Below, in pieces: positions 52,658-61,483 of a DNA stretch of 64,000 nucleotides. Made by a program: the position numbers and the translations under genes. The DNA is from Marinobacter vinifirmus (lineage in GTDB: Bacteria > Pseudomonadota > Gammaproteobacteria > Pseudomonadales > Oleiphilaceae). Under the pieces are notes generated by a model that had not been told where the DNA came from, did not search any database, and saw only the letters and a list, made by a program, of their open reading frames with translations. Every line of letters starts with the position of its first letter. Positions within the stretch are counted from its first letter, which is position 1. The DNA lies in NCBI RefSeq assembly GCF_002258215.1, contig NZ_NEFY01000005.1, positions 186,001 through 250,000 of the forward strand, written 5' to 3'.

Positions 52658-55170
52658 TCTGCCAGCCAGTCGATAATGCGGTCAAAAGGTTGCGGCCGGG
52701 CCAGGATATAACCCTGAACCAGGTCGCAGCCCATGCTCTCCAGCAGCTTCAGGGTTTTTTCACTCTCCACACCCTCCGCCACCACGGTGTAGCCCAGGCT
52801 GTGGCACATCTCGATGGTGGTGCGCACGATGACCCGGTCCTCCTCCCGCTCTGCCAGCTCGGTGATCAGTGAGCGGTCGATCTTGATCTCGCTGGCGGGC
52901 AGCTGCTTGATGTAAGACAGCGAGGAATAGCCGGAGCCGAAGTCATCAATGGACAAGGGGATGCCTGCGGCATTGATGGCTTTCAGGGCTTTCAGGGAGT
53001 TGGCCGGGTCCTGCATCATGGAGGTTTCCGTTACCTCGAAGGCCAGCTCTCCGGCGGGGCACTGATAGCTCTGCATCATTCGTTGCACAAACACCGGGAA
53101 GTCCGGTTCCCGCAGGTTGTTGGGGGAAATGTTGACGGCGATACGGGTTGGAGCGCCCTTTACCGCCAGCTTTTCCCGTATTTCCAGGGCTTCCCGCAGC
53201 ACCCAGCGGGTGAGCGGTTTGATCAGGCCGGTTTGCTCGGCCAGTTCGATCACTTCATGGGGCGGGACTTGCCGCTCCCGGTCCGGCCAGCGGATCAGGG
53301 CCTCGAAGCCGGTAATGTCTCCGCTTTTCAGGCACTGCTTGGGTTGCAGGTACAGGGTCAGCTGGTTCAGCTCCAGTGCCTGCCGAAGCTCGGACACCAG
53401 GGTCAGCCGTTCGGCGCTGTAGGAATCCTTCGACGGCTTGTAATAGGCCACACCCCGTTCCCTGGCCCGTTCCGAACCTTCGGCAATGACGGCTCGCCGG
53501 ATCAGGGTGTTCACGTCCGTGCCATGATCGGGGTAGATGGCCACCCCCAGCTGGGGGGTGAGCGGTACCTGCATGCCCAGGAAGTCAATGGGCTGGCGGA
53601 TCACTTCGATATCCCTGAGTACGTGGCGGGGTACGGATTCTGTGCGGTCAGCGTAACTGATCAGCGCGAAGGTTTGCGGGTCCAGGCTGGCCAGGTAGAA
53701 GTCCCGGCCCTCGCTCTGTTCTATGGCGACAATGCCGGGCACCTTACGGGTGACATCGTTGAACTGCCGTGATGCCAGTTCCAGTATCCGGTCGGTGTTG
53801 CGGTGCCCGAGCGTCTTGGTTACGGCATACAGGTTGTTCAGGTGAATGACTGCAATGCCCAGCCGTTGCTTCGGGTTGCGGCGGATCAGTTCGCTCACCC
53901 GCAGCTCGAAACTGCTGCGGTTGGGTAGCCCGGTCAGCGGGTTGTGCAGGGCCTGGTCCATCAACTGCAGTTCCGCGTTACGGCGGGCTTCCAGTGCGTG
54001 CAGTTCCGCTTCCCGCGAGTGCAGGCGGTCCTGCCGTTCCCGGTAGATCTGGATTGCCAGGGCCAGGCTGAGCAGCATGGCTTCCAGGGCCGAGCCCAGT
54101 TCCATGCCGTAGGAGGTAATAAAGCTGTTGGGAATCCAGCCGTATTTGTTGGCGGCCGTGATCGCGCTGCCGAGGGTCAGTGCCGCCCAGGCCAGGGTGT
54201 AGTACATGGCCTGGGGGTTGCCCCTGAGCCACTGCAGGGGGCCGATAAAGGTCAGCAGCAGCGAGCTTGGGATCACCAGGGCAACGCTCAGGCGCATACC
54301 GGTGTTGTAATCGATGAACAGGTTGGCCGCCGCCATGGTCAGGTTCAGGGCCAGCACTGCCAGTACCAGGCGATCCATTTTCGGGCTGACCTGTTTAAGC
54401 CGTAAAAACGCCCTGGAGAACATCAGGGTGCAACTCATGGCCAGGGGCACAATCATCGCCATCGCCCGGTTCTGTATGGTCGGACTTTCCGGCCACAGTA
54501 GCTGGTAGGTAATACCGTTCAGGCCGCCCACCAGCAACAGGTAGCCGAGGGTGGAGAGTACATAGAACAGGTAAACGGCTTCTTTCAGGGCGATAAAGAC
54601 AAACAGGTTGAAGCAGATAACGGCAATCAGGATGCCGTAATAAACGGCGTGGAGCTGGCTTTCAACGGAGGCCTTTTCGAAATAGCTACGATTGTTCCAG
54701 AGCTGCAGTGGTGCCTGCATGGCGCCTTCTGTCTGTATCCGCAGCAACACCTGGTAATTGCCGCCAGGCGCCAGTTGCAGGGGGAACAGGAAGTGGGGGT
54801 GTTGTACCGGCCTCTCGGCAAAGGGCATGCGGTCGCCGGTTATTACTTCCCGCAGTAACCGGTTGTCTTTAAACAGATAGAAGCCGATAGCGTCGAGCTG
54901 AGGATAGCTGATTTCCAGCAGGTTGCTGTTGCTTGCGTCGGTCACCGGGAACCGGAGCCAGATCTGGTCCCGGATATAGCCAAAATTGGGGGTCTGGTCC
55001 GGCAGCCTCTGCCATTGATCCGAGGCCATGACTTCGCTGGCGGTGACGCTGGCATCCGGGGCCAGGCGCAGATACTCCATTTCCGGAATATAGGAAGCCG
55101 GTGCCGCATGGAGGTGAAGCGACAAAGTCAGCAAAGCTGTCAACGCTGCCAGAAGCCGGGCCAGTTTCAT
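52624..55170 (-). CDS. 7TMR-DISM sensor with degenerate GGDEF and intact EAL
   Basis: An 848-residue membrane protein. A signal peptide (1-23) is followed by a periplasmic 7TMR-DISM extracellular domain (about 25-165), seven membrane helices (about 180-390), a short coiled linker (RERQDRLHSREAELHALEARR, in pieces), a GGDEF fold without the GG(D/E)EF motif (DPQTFALI at its place), and an EAL domain with the full catalytic set: FEALIRWP, AVNISPNNL, VTETSMM, SIDDFGSGYSSL, KIDRSLI and AEGVES. Expected to be a c-di-GMP phosphodiesterase responding to a periplasmic carbohydrate-like signal; the ligand is unknown. Confidence 0.88.
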   Translation of the reverse strand: MKLARLLAALTALLTLSLHLHAAPASYIPEMEYLRLAPDASVTASEVMASDQWQRLPDQTPNFGYIRDQIWLRFPVTDASNSNLLEISYPQLDAIGFYLFKDNRLLREVITGDRMPFAERPVQHPHFLFPLQLAPGGNYQVLLRIQTEGAMQAPLQLWNNRSYFEKASVESQLHAVYYGILIAVICFNLFVFIALKEAVYLFYVLSTLGYLLLVGGLNGITYQLLWPESPTIQNRAMAMIVPLAMSCTLMFSRAFLRLKQVSPKMDRLVLAVLALNLTMAAANLFIDYNTGMRLSVALVIPSSLLLTFIGPLQWLRGNPQAMYYTLAWAALTLGSAITAANKYGWIPNSFITSYGMELGSALEAMLLSLALAIQIYRERQDRLHSREAELHALEARRNAELQLMDQALHNPLTGLPNRSSFELRVSELIRRNPKQRLGIAVIHLNNLYAVTKTLGHRNTDRILELASRQFNDVTRKVPGIVAIEQSEGRDFYLASLDPQTFALISYADRTESVPRHVLRDIEVIRQPIDFLGMQVPLTPQLGVAIYPDHGTDVNTLIRRAVIAEGSERARERGVAYYKPSKDSYSAERLTLVSELRQALELNQLTLYLQPKQCLKSGDITGFEALIRWPDRERQVPPHEVIELAEQTGLIKPLTRWVLREALEIREKLAVKGAPTRIAVNISPNNLREPDFPVFVQRMMQSYQCPAGELAFEVTETSMMQDPANSLKALKAINAAGIPLSIDDFGSGYSSLSYIKQLPASEIKIDRSLITELAEREEDRVIVRTTIEMCHSLGYTVVAEGVESEKTLKLLESMGCDLVQGYILARPQPFDRIIDWLADQPCRSRINAS

Positions 55171-55277
55171 CAGGATCTGCTGTTACCGTTATTATCGTTA
55201 TGGGTCGAGTATGGCCTGTCGCTGCGGGTGGCTCAAGGGCAGCCAGACAGAGTTTTGGCAACTTGTGTAAATAATAG

Positions 55278-55724
55278 TCAGATTCCGTTAACCCAGTCTT
55301 TGACCCAGGGCAGGGCTTCGGCTTCCGGCTCCAGGGTTTCCAGCGCGTCTATGCGCAGGGTTTCCCCCACCTTGCGGGCCGCGGTTTCGTACAGGGCTTC
55401 TTCCATCAGGTCGCCGGCGCCGCAGAAGGTGTCACCGTAGGAGCTGTCGCCCAGCACGATAATGCCGAAAGGGCGACCGGGCTGCTGTGGCAGTTGTTCC
55501 CGCAGCGCCAGGTAAAACGGCAACAGGTTGTCAGGGATTTCCCCCTGGCCGGTAGTAGAGGTGCAGACCAGCAGGGCGTCGTCATTGCCGGTGATGTCTT
55601 CCAGGGCCGGGGTCTCCAGCACGGTCACCTGGTGCCCTTCGGCTTCAAGCTCTTCCTTGATCTTGCGGGCGGTCAGCAGGGCGCCGCCGTAAACACTGCC
55701 GGTGAGTATTCGAATTGCTGCCAT
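55278..55724 (-). CDS. mioC: flavodoxin-like protein MioC
   Basis: A 148-residue flavodoxin. FMN-phosphate loop GSVYGGALLTARKI (near 8-21), second loop STTGQGEIPDNLLPFY (near 56-71) and third GDSSYGDTFCGAGD (near 93-106). The E. coli protein (147 residues) is needed in vitro for biotin synthase electron supply; its role in vivo is not settled. Here it lies between two c-di-GMP genes with no link to oriC, the usual place of mioC in enterics, so the name rests on sequence type alone. Confidence 0.82.
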   Translation of the reverse strand: MAAIRILTGSVYGGALLTARKIKEELEAEGHQVTVLETPALEDITGNDDALLVCTSTTGQGEIPDNLLPFYLALREQLPQQPGRPFGIIVLGDSSYGDTFCGAGDLMEEALYETAARKVGETLRIDALETLEPEAEALPWVKDWVNGI

Positions 55725-55793
55725 GTTACTGCCTTATATCTGTTCAGGTATCTGCATTGCCGGCAGAGATGGTAATGCTGCGATGGGCAGCGC

Positions 55794-56897
55794 TCAAGCC
55801 GGGTTTTCCGCAGCAGGCTGGCTGTCCTGGCTGCGCACCCTGGGGGCGATGCGGTTGCGGCCATCTTCCTTGGCGCTGTACAGGTTGATGTCGGCCAGCT
55901 TCAGAAGTTCGTTGACAGATCCGGCCTTGGAAATCGAGCAGACGCCGGCACTGATGGTCACCGGCAGGATCTGCTGCTGGTGGCGGAACTCGGTGGCCGC
56001 CACTTCCGCACGCAACCGTTCGGCCAGGGTCAGGGCCTGCAGCAAGGTGGTGTCCGGCAGCAGGATCAGGAATTCCTCACCGCCCCAGCGCGCCGCGATA
56101 TCCGTTTGCCGGATCACCTTGCGCACCAGGCTGGCAAAGTGCCGGAGGGCGGCATCGCCGGCATCGTGGCCGAAATCGTCGTTGACACGTTTGAACAGGT
56201 CCAGGTCGATCAGCACCACGGAAAAGTGGTGCCCGGAGCGCTGGTAGCGGGAAAACTCGGCGGCAAGGCGGTTGTGCATATCCCGCCGGTTGGCCAGGCC
56301 GGTAAGCTCATCGGTACGCGCGGCTTTTTCATGGCTTTCGGCCAGTTTCAGCAGTTTGTTGCGGGCCTGCAGACGGCCGGCCTCCAGTACAAAGCAGAAA
56401 ATGGATTCGAAGGTGAGGGTGGCAAAAAAGCGTATTTTGAAGTCAGTGGAGTATTCGGCTGCCACCCCGGGCAGGTTGGGAAACTGGAATACGATGATCG
56501 CCAGCAGATAGCAGAAAAGCAGGATGGCGGTGCCGCCCTTCAGGCTGGTGAGGAAAAACAGTAGCGGAGGGAACACGTAGAACCACAGGGGGCCGGTGTT
56601 GCCTTCGCCACCCGAGGCGATCAGGTAGGCAAACAGCAGGGCAACGGTAATCAGCAGTCCCGCCTTCTGCGCCAGCCGGTTACCCGTCCGGAAATACCAG
56701 AGCATATTGGCCAGCACTGGTATATTGAACAGCCAGAGCACGATGGCATGGGTGTGATGGTCGGCGAACCAGGCCTTGAGGCCGATGCCGGTGAGGAACA
56801 GCAGGGCCATGGCCGATAACCCGTTCAACAGGAGTGAAATCTGCTGTTCTTCGTGCTCGGAAGATATGATCTGGTTGGGTCGGTAGCTGGCCGTCAT
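55794..56897 (-). CDS. membrane diguanylate cyclase
   Basis: A 367-residue protein with six hydrophobic segments (residues 25-185), a short helical linker (ARNKLLKLAESHEKAARTDELTGL, in pieces) and a C-terminal GGDEF domain with active-site motif RWGGEEFLILL (near 270-280), so c-di-GMP synthesis is expected. An inhibitory RxxD site is not obvious ahead of the motif. Start ATG 56897 chosen; an in-frame TTG adds 11 residues. It is the only intact cyclase among the three c-di-GMP proteins in the window. Confidence 0.88.
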   Translation of the reverse strand: MTASYRPNQIISSEHEEQQISLLLNGLSAMALLFLTGIGLKAWFADHHTHAIVLWLFNIPVLANMLWYFRTGNRLAQKAGLLITVALLFAYLIASGGEGNTGPLWFYVFPPLLFFLTSLKGGTAILLFCYLLAIIVFQFPNLPGVAAEYSTDFKIRFFATLTFESIFCFVLEAGRLQARNKLLKLAESHEKAARTDELTGLANRRDMHNRLAAEFSRYQRSGHHFSVVLIDLDLFKRVNDDFGHDAGDAALRHFASLVRKVIRQTDIAARWGGEEFLILLPDTTLLQALTLAERLRAEVAATEFRHQQQILPVTISAGVCSISKAGSVNELLKLADINLYSAKEDGRNRIAPRVRSQDSQPAAENPA

Positions 56898-57088
56898 CTT
56901 GTGTTGTTCTTTTTGACAGGTTTTTGCCAAGTATGCGCCAAAAAACCGCGGCTTTGGAGTGATGTCCGTCCGGTTTGTGATCTTTAGCCCCTATGACAGT
57001 TCGGTTTCAATTTTATGATAATAATTTTATAGTTTGCGCGCGGCAAAATTGCCTGAACTCATTCCGTTCTCAAGAGACCCAATTGTTT

Positions 57089-58654
57089 ATGGCCCGTTCC
57101 AGCAGCTTTCTGGATAACCTTCTCAGCAGCCCCTCCACGGAACGGTACAGGGTTGGTTTCAGTGTTCTGTTCCTGCTCTGTGTCTGGTTGATTGTCGGCT
57201 CATTCAGTCAGGGATTACCCAACAGCATGTTGCTGATGGCCGCAGCGGTTATCGGCGGTTATATGGCCATCAATATCGGTGCCAATGATGTTGCCAACAA
57301 CGTGGGCCCCGCGGTGGGTTCCGGTGCCTTGTCGCTGGGCGCAGCCGTGTTGCTGGCGGCGGTGTTCGAGGCAGCCGGCGCGCTGATTGCCGGTGGCGAC
57401 GTGGTCTCTACCATCAAGGGCGGCATTATTGACCCTACCACCCTGGAAGATCCCCGCGCCTTTGTCTGGCTGATGACGGCAGCCTTGCTGGCCGGCGCAC
57501 TTTGGCTGAACCTGGCCACCTGGATGGGCGCGCCGGTTTCCACGACCCACTCCATTGTAGGCGGTGTGCTGGGTGCCGGTATCGCGGCCGGTGGCTGGGC
57601 CATCGCCGACTGGGGTGTGATGGGCAAGATTGCGGCCAGCTGGGTGATCTCTCCGGTATTGGGTGGTGCCCTGGCGGCGCTGTTCCTGTTTGCCATCAAG
57701 AAAACCGTGCTGTACCGGCAAAACCTGGTGTCGTCGGCCCGCACCTTTGTGCCTGTCCTGGTATCGATCATGGCCTGGGCGTTCACAACCTACCTGATGC
57801 TCAAGGGCGTGAAGAAAATCGTCAAGGTGGACTTCCTGTCGGCGTCGATCATGGGCCTGGTGGTGGCTGCCGTGGTGTGGTTCATCATGCGTAACCTGGT
57901 GAGCCGTCGTGCCGCGACCATGGAAAACAGTTCCAAGGGCGTGAACACGCTGTTCACCTGGCCGCTGATCTTTGCCGCCGCGTTGCTCAGCTTTGCCCAC
58001 GGTGCGAACGACGTCGCCAACGCCATCGGGCCGCTGGCTGCGATCAACGATGCTATTCGCGCCGGTGGTGGCGTGGTGACCTCTGCCAGCATTCCGCTGT
58101 GGGTCATGATGGTGGGTGCGCTTGGCCTGGCCGTTGGCCTGATGTTGTTCGGCCCGCGCCTGATCAAGACCGTGGGCAGCGAGATTACCGAGCTGGACAA
58201 GACCCGGGCCTTCTGTATCGCCCTGTCTGCGGCACTGACGGTAATCCTGGCGTCCCAGCTGGGGCTGCCGGTCAGTTCAACCCATATTGCTATCGGTGGC
58301 GTGTTCGGTGTGGGCTTCCTGCGGGAGTACCTGAAGTCCAACTACGCCAGCCAGCTGCACAAGATGATCGAGCACCATGACCCGGCGGACCAGGAGCGCC
58401 TGAAGCCGTTCCTGGACGATTTCCGCAACGCCTCTGTGGAGGAAATGGAAAAGCTGCTCAAGCAAGCGAAGAAGAAAAAGGAGCAGGTGCCGCTGTCCAA
58501 GTCTGAACGCAAGCGCCTGAAGAAGATTTACAAGGAAGAGATGGTCAAGCGCTCCCACCTGGTGAAGATTGCCGCGGCCTGGATTATCACCGTGCCGGCG
58601 TCCGCCCTGATGGCTGCGTTCCTGTTCTTCGCCCTGCGGGGTTTGATGGTTTAA
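57089..58654 (+). CDS. pitA: low-affinity inorganic phosphate transporter, PiT family
   Basis: A 521-residue symporter with two PHO4 repeats: GANDVANNVGPAVGSGALSL (near 62-81) and a GANDVANAIGPLAA block (near 305-318) with the conserved GANDVAN in both. The VSTTHSIVGGVLGAG and PVSSTHIAIGGVFGVG motifs lie between and after. A long charged loop (about 430-490) rich in Lys precedes the last helix. Moves phosphate with a cation under phosphate-replete conditions. No Pho box was seen upstream, which agrees with that role. The first in-frame start adds 32 residues not typical of the family; MARSSSF is preferred. Confidence 0.9.
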   Translation: MARSSSFLDNLLSSPSTERYRVGFSVLFLLCVWLIVGSFSQGLPNSMLLMAAAVIGGYMAINIGANDVANNVGPAVGSGALSLGAAVLLAAVFEAAGALIAGGDVVSTIKGGIIDPTTLEDPRAFVWLMTAALLAGALWLNLATWMGAPVSTTHSIVGGVLGAGIAAGGWAIADWGVMGKIAASWVISPVLGGALAALFLFAIKKTVLYRQNLVSSARTFVPVLVSIMAWAFTTYLMLKGVKKIVKVDFLSASIMGLVVAAVVWFIMRNLVSRRAATMENSSKGVNTLFTWPLIFAAALLSFAHGANDVANAIGPLAAINDAIRAGGGVVTSASIPLWVMMVGALGLAVGLMLFGPRLIKTVGSEITELDKTRAFCIALSAALTVILASQLGLPVSSTHIAIGGVFGVGFLREYLKSNYASQLHKMIEHHDPADQERLKPFLDDFRNASVEEMEKLLKQAKKKKEQVPLSKSERKRLKKIYKEEMVKRSHLVKIAAAWIITVPASALMAAFLFFALRGLMV

Positions 58655-58660
58655 TGCCGG

Positions 58661-58682
58661 GCGGGGCTGGTTAGCGCCCCGC
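58661..58682. terminator. GC-rich hairpin after the PiT gene
   Basis: GCGGGGC (58661-58667) pairs with GCCCCGC (58676-58682) over an 8-nt loop, 7 bp after the stop. No T-run, so only a weak terminator candidate. Confidence 0.35.
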
Positions 58683-58756
58683 GGTTTGGCCATACTATGA
58701 GCATCAGGCCCTGTGCGGGCCGTTTTGCTTCAACGCTATTTTTCAGGGAGTCAGGA

Positions 58757-59023
58757 ATGAGTTCATCTTCCGAGAGCCGTCAGGCCAGAATGATTGAAGA
58801 GTTAAGGGTGTTTATCAAGAAGGTGATGAGCGAGCCGACCATCGCCGTAAAGTCCATGGAGATTGCCCGTAAGTACAAGGGTGAGCCTAATGCTGACGAG
58901 TTGATTGCCCGCGAGATCAGCGCCAACACTACGATCCGTATTCCGGAGACCTGGAGTGAGGCGGACAAGATGTTCCTGGAGATCCTGCACGAGGTGCTGG
59001 ATGACGAAGAGGCCCTGTATTAA
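58757..59023 (+). CDS. small acidic protein of unknown function
   Basis: An 88-residue, apparently cytoplasmic protein. It starts with a Ser-rich stretch (MSSSSESRQ), then is mostly helical and charged: EELRVFIKKVMSEP, a middle KYKGEPNADELIAREI, and an acidic tail EILHEVLDDEEALY. No Cys, no membrane segment, no motif I recognise. AGGGAGTCAGGA before the ATG at 58757 supports it as a real gene. An upstream in-frame start would add 20 unlike residues. It is followed 17 bp later by palindromic element PE4. I cannot assign a function. Confidence 0.7.
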   Translation: MSSSSESRQARMIEELRVFIKKVMSEPTIAVKSMEIARKYKGEPNADELIAREISANTTIRIPETWSEADKMFLEILHEVLDDEEALY

Positions 59024-59040
59024 ACCTTAGCCAGGTGCAG

Positions 59041-59155
59041 GGCAGGGTGTGCGAGGAGCTGTTCAAAAACCGCTCCTTCGGCACATCCCTGTGGCGCTTC
59101 TGCTCCGCCATCCCTGGCTCCGCAAATTTTTGAACAGCTCCTCGCACACCCCGCC
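59041..59155. repeat. palindromic element PE4 (115 bp)
   Basis: Arms 59041-59069 and 59127-59155 pair over 29 bp with one mismatch (GGCAGGG against GGCGGGG). The inner arm is GTTCAAAAA, a variant of the family's TTTCCAAAAA. The core shares about 55 of 57 bases with the core of PE5, including CCATCCCTGG (59108-59117) and CACATCCCTGTG (59082-59093), which on the minus strand read CACAGGGATGTG. Between the convergent 88-residue gene and panP. Confidence 0.9.
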
Positions 59156-59225
59156 CCGGGCATACGTCATGCCGCCAGTTTTCAATGTCACCTTAAGGGA
59201 TTGGCCTCGTTGTTTCTGGCCGGTG

Positions 59226-60920
59226 TTATCCCTGGGCTGACTTAAGCCTGTTCTTTGCCTTTGATGGCCGGGGGCTCAATACCGCTTCTGCCATCTGGTG
59301 CAGGATGGCGATCTCATCGGCAATGCCGTCTTCCTTCGACAACTCCCGCTGTTCTTTCAGGATGTCTGCCAGGATCTCCGGCGTTGTTAACGGGTTAGCC
59401 AGCACCACCCGGAATACGATGCACGGGAAGTGGTAATAGCGGGCCGGTTCCAGTCGGGTTCGGGACACGAATGCTTTGCCGCGTTCCCGCTGGGTTTTCT
59501 GGATGAACTTGGTGATGCGGTTCAGGCAGGTGTTCATTTTCTCTGCCTGCAGTTCGTCTGCGATGGCCAGGGCCTGTTGAACCGGTTCCGGGCAGTAGCG
59601 GTAGGTCAGGATGTTGAGTTCCGGACGGGTGACGAGTTCGAAGTCCGGTTGTTCGTCGATCATGTGGGCAAAGGTTTTGGCTTTTTCGATGCCCTGGTTG
59701 ATCAGGATTTCGTAGCCTTCCCGGGCCAGGATTTTCAGGCCGGAGTGGATCAGCATGGCCATGCCCGGGCGGGAGCCTTCGAGGGTGGTGCTGCCGAGGT
59801 CTCTTGAGCCTTTGCGGATGATGTACTGGGCGTGGTGTTCTACCGCGCTGGCCAGGCTGGGGTCTTTGAACACGACCAGGCCGGCGCCCATGGGTACGTA
59901 CAGCTGTTTATGGGCGTCGAAGGTGACGGAGTCGGCCTGTTCTATGCCCCGCAGCAGGTGTTTGTAGGTGCGGGAGAACAGTGTGGGGCCACCCCAGGCG
60001 GCGTCTACGTGGAAGTGGGCGCCAAATTCACGGGCTATGTCGGCCATGCTGTCCAGCGGGTCGACATTGCCGGTTTCGGTGGTGCCGGCCACGCCACAGA
60101 TGGCCATGACCTTGATTTTCTGTTTCTGCAGTTCCAGGCACTTGTCGCGCAGGGCGTCTGGCAGGATTCGGTTGTATTCGTCGGTTTCAACCGGCACCAG
60201 GGCATCGCGGCCCAGGCCCAGCACGTCAGCGGCTTTGCGCAAGGAGTAGTGGCCGCGTTTGGAGACGACGATGGCGGCGCCTTCGTAGCCGTAGTATTTC
60301 AGGGCCCGGAACAGGCCTTCTTCGTGCAGGCCACGGAAGCTGCCTTCGGCGGGGAAGGCGCGGTTGCGGGCAACCCACAGGGCGGTCAGGTTGGCGATAG
60401 TGCCGCCGGAGCACATGGCGCCCAGGGCGTGCCGGGGGTCGTGCATCCATTTACGGTAGAAGGAGCCGTCCTGCTGGTACACCAGCCGGTGGATCATGCC
60501 CAGTACCTGGCGCTCCATGGGGGTGAACGCCTTGGAGGTTTCGGTTTTGACCAGGTTCTGGTTCAGGGCGATCATGATCTTTGACAGCGGCAGCATGAAG
60601 TAGGGCAGTGCCGAGGTCATGTGGCCGATAAAGGCCGGTGAGGCGGTGTGTACGGAGTTGGCGACCAGTTTGTCGAGCAGGAACTGGGCCTGTTCTGAGA
60701 CGAACACGGGTTTTTCCGGGATCACGTAGTCGGAGAAGTCTTTTTCGACTTCCGAGAGATCCCGTTCAACGGCAACGATGTGTTCCTGCAGGAACCCGGC
60801 CAGGTTGCTGGAGATGTTCTGGTCGATACGGCTGAGCGTGGATTCCGGGGCTTCGGGCACCGTGAACACGCGATACATTGCCTCGACCGAGGCCTGGGCG
60901 GATTTTTTCTTTCCGGTCAT
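59226..60920 (-). CDS. panP: PLP-dependent aspartate 1-decarboxylase PanP
   Basis: A group II pyridoxal-phosphate decarboxylase, 564 residues. The PLP Lys is in DAHKQLYVPMGAG (near 333-345), with the HVDAAWGGPTLFSRTY segment ahead, and CSGGTIANLTALWVARN (near 166). Overall composition fits the PanP family, which makes beta-alanine for pantothenate and coenzyme A in vibrios and other bacteria that lack the pyruvoyl enzyme PanD. Glutamate and aromatic amino-acid decarboxylases of this fold are the alternatives. An ATG at 60920 is chosen; an in-frame GTG adds four residues. No panB/panC neighbour. Confidence 0.85.
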   Translation of the reverse strand: MTGKKKSAQASVEAMYRVFTVPEAPESTLSRIDQNISSNLAGFLQEHIVAVERDLSEVEKDFSDYVIPEKPVFVSEQAQFLLDKLVANSVHTASPAFIGHMTSALPYFMLPLSKIMIALNQNLVKTETSKAFTPMERQVLGMIHRLVYQQDGSFYRKWMHDPRHALGAMCSGGTIANLTALWVARNRAFPAEGSFRGLHEEGLFRALKYYGYEGAAIVVSKRGHYSLRKAADVLGLGRDALVPVETDEYNRILPDALRDKCLELQKQKIKVMAICGVAGTTETGNVDPLDSMADIAREFGAHFHVDAAWGGPTLFSRTYKHLLRGIEQADSVTFDAHKQLYVPMGAGLVVFKDPSLASAVEHHAQYIIRKGSRDLGSTTLEGSRPGMAMLIHSGLKILAREGYEILINQGIEKAKTFAHMIDEQPDFELVTRPELNILTYRYCPEPVQQALAIADELQAEKMNTCLNRITKFIQKTQRERGKAFVSRTRLEPARYYHFPCIVFRVVLANPLTTPEILADILKEQRELSKEDGIADEIAILHQMAEAVLSPRPSKAKNRLKSAQG

Positions 60921-61112
60921 AGCACCACACACACTCAGTGGTTGTCCGTGGGTCGGTTCCGGAAACCCGGCGGACGGGGCCGGGCTGGGCCCGACATTGA
61001 ATTTGGTGGCCCGCCGGCAGGCAGGTCATCTACTCCTTGAGGGGCCGTAGTATAAGGCCTGTGCGGGTTTGACGCTATGCCCCGGGGTTTTCGGGGCCTT
61101 TCGAGTTGTGGC

Positions 61113-61460
61113 TCAGAGGATTTCCCGGTGGATGTCGAGGATGGGGGCGTCTATGCGCTCCTGTATGTCTTTTTCGACCTGGTCGAGGCGCTGGGTGATT
61201 TGCTGGGCGCTGGCGCCGAGGGCGGCGATGGTCCAGGTGGCGCAGTCGAGGGCTTCGTGGTCGGCGGTTTCGGCGACGGCCAGGTCGGGTTCTTTGCCCC
61301 AGATGGCTTTCATGGCGGTGAAGGCTTTGCGTTTGGCTTTGAGGTCTTCGCAGCCGTAGAGCTGGAAGTGCAGGGTCAGGACGCCTACGTGGGGGGTGAT
61401 GTCCTGGTGCTGTTGTGGGGTTTTGCCTTCTTTAAGTAGTTTTCTCAGGGCTTCTGACAT
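61113..61460 (-). CDS. DUF503 (YlxP-like) protein
   Basis: A 115-residue protein with the DUF503 pattern: VLTLHFQLYGCEDLKAKRK at about 27-45, followed by KEPDLAVAETADHEALDCATWTIAALG, the typical D-x-x-x-x-A-T-x-x-x-x-x-L helix. A basic/charged N-terminal extension (1-25) and a helical acidic C-terminus flank it. The Bacillus homologue YlxP lies in the nusA-infB operon and may bind ribosomes; function is unproven. The upstream region from 24 bp holds palindromic element PE5. Confidence 0.8.
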   Translation of the reverse strand: MSEALRKLLKEGKTPQQHQDITPHVGVLTLHFQLYGCEDLKAKRKAFTAMKAIWGKEPDLAVAETADHEALDCATWTIAALGASAQQITQRLDQVEKDIQERIDAPILDIHREIL

Positions 61461-61483
61461 CTGATGTTCCAGCTTCGGTGCCT

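Noticed and set aside
59049..59240. 63-codon open frame over PE4
   Set aside because: Same repeat-derived peptide as in the PE1/PE2 frames; not a gene.
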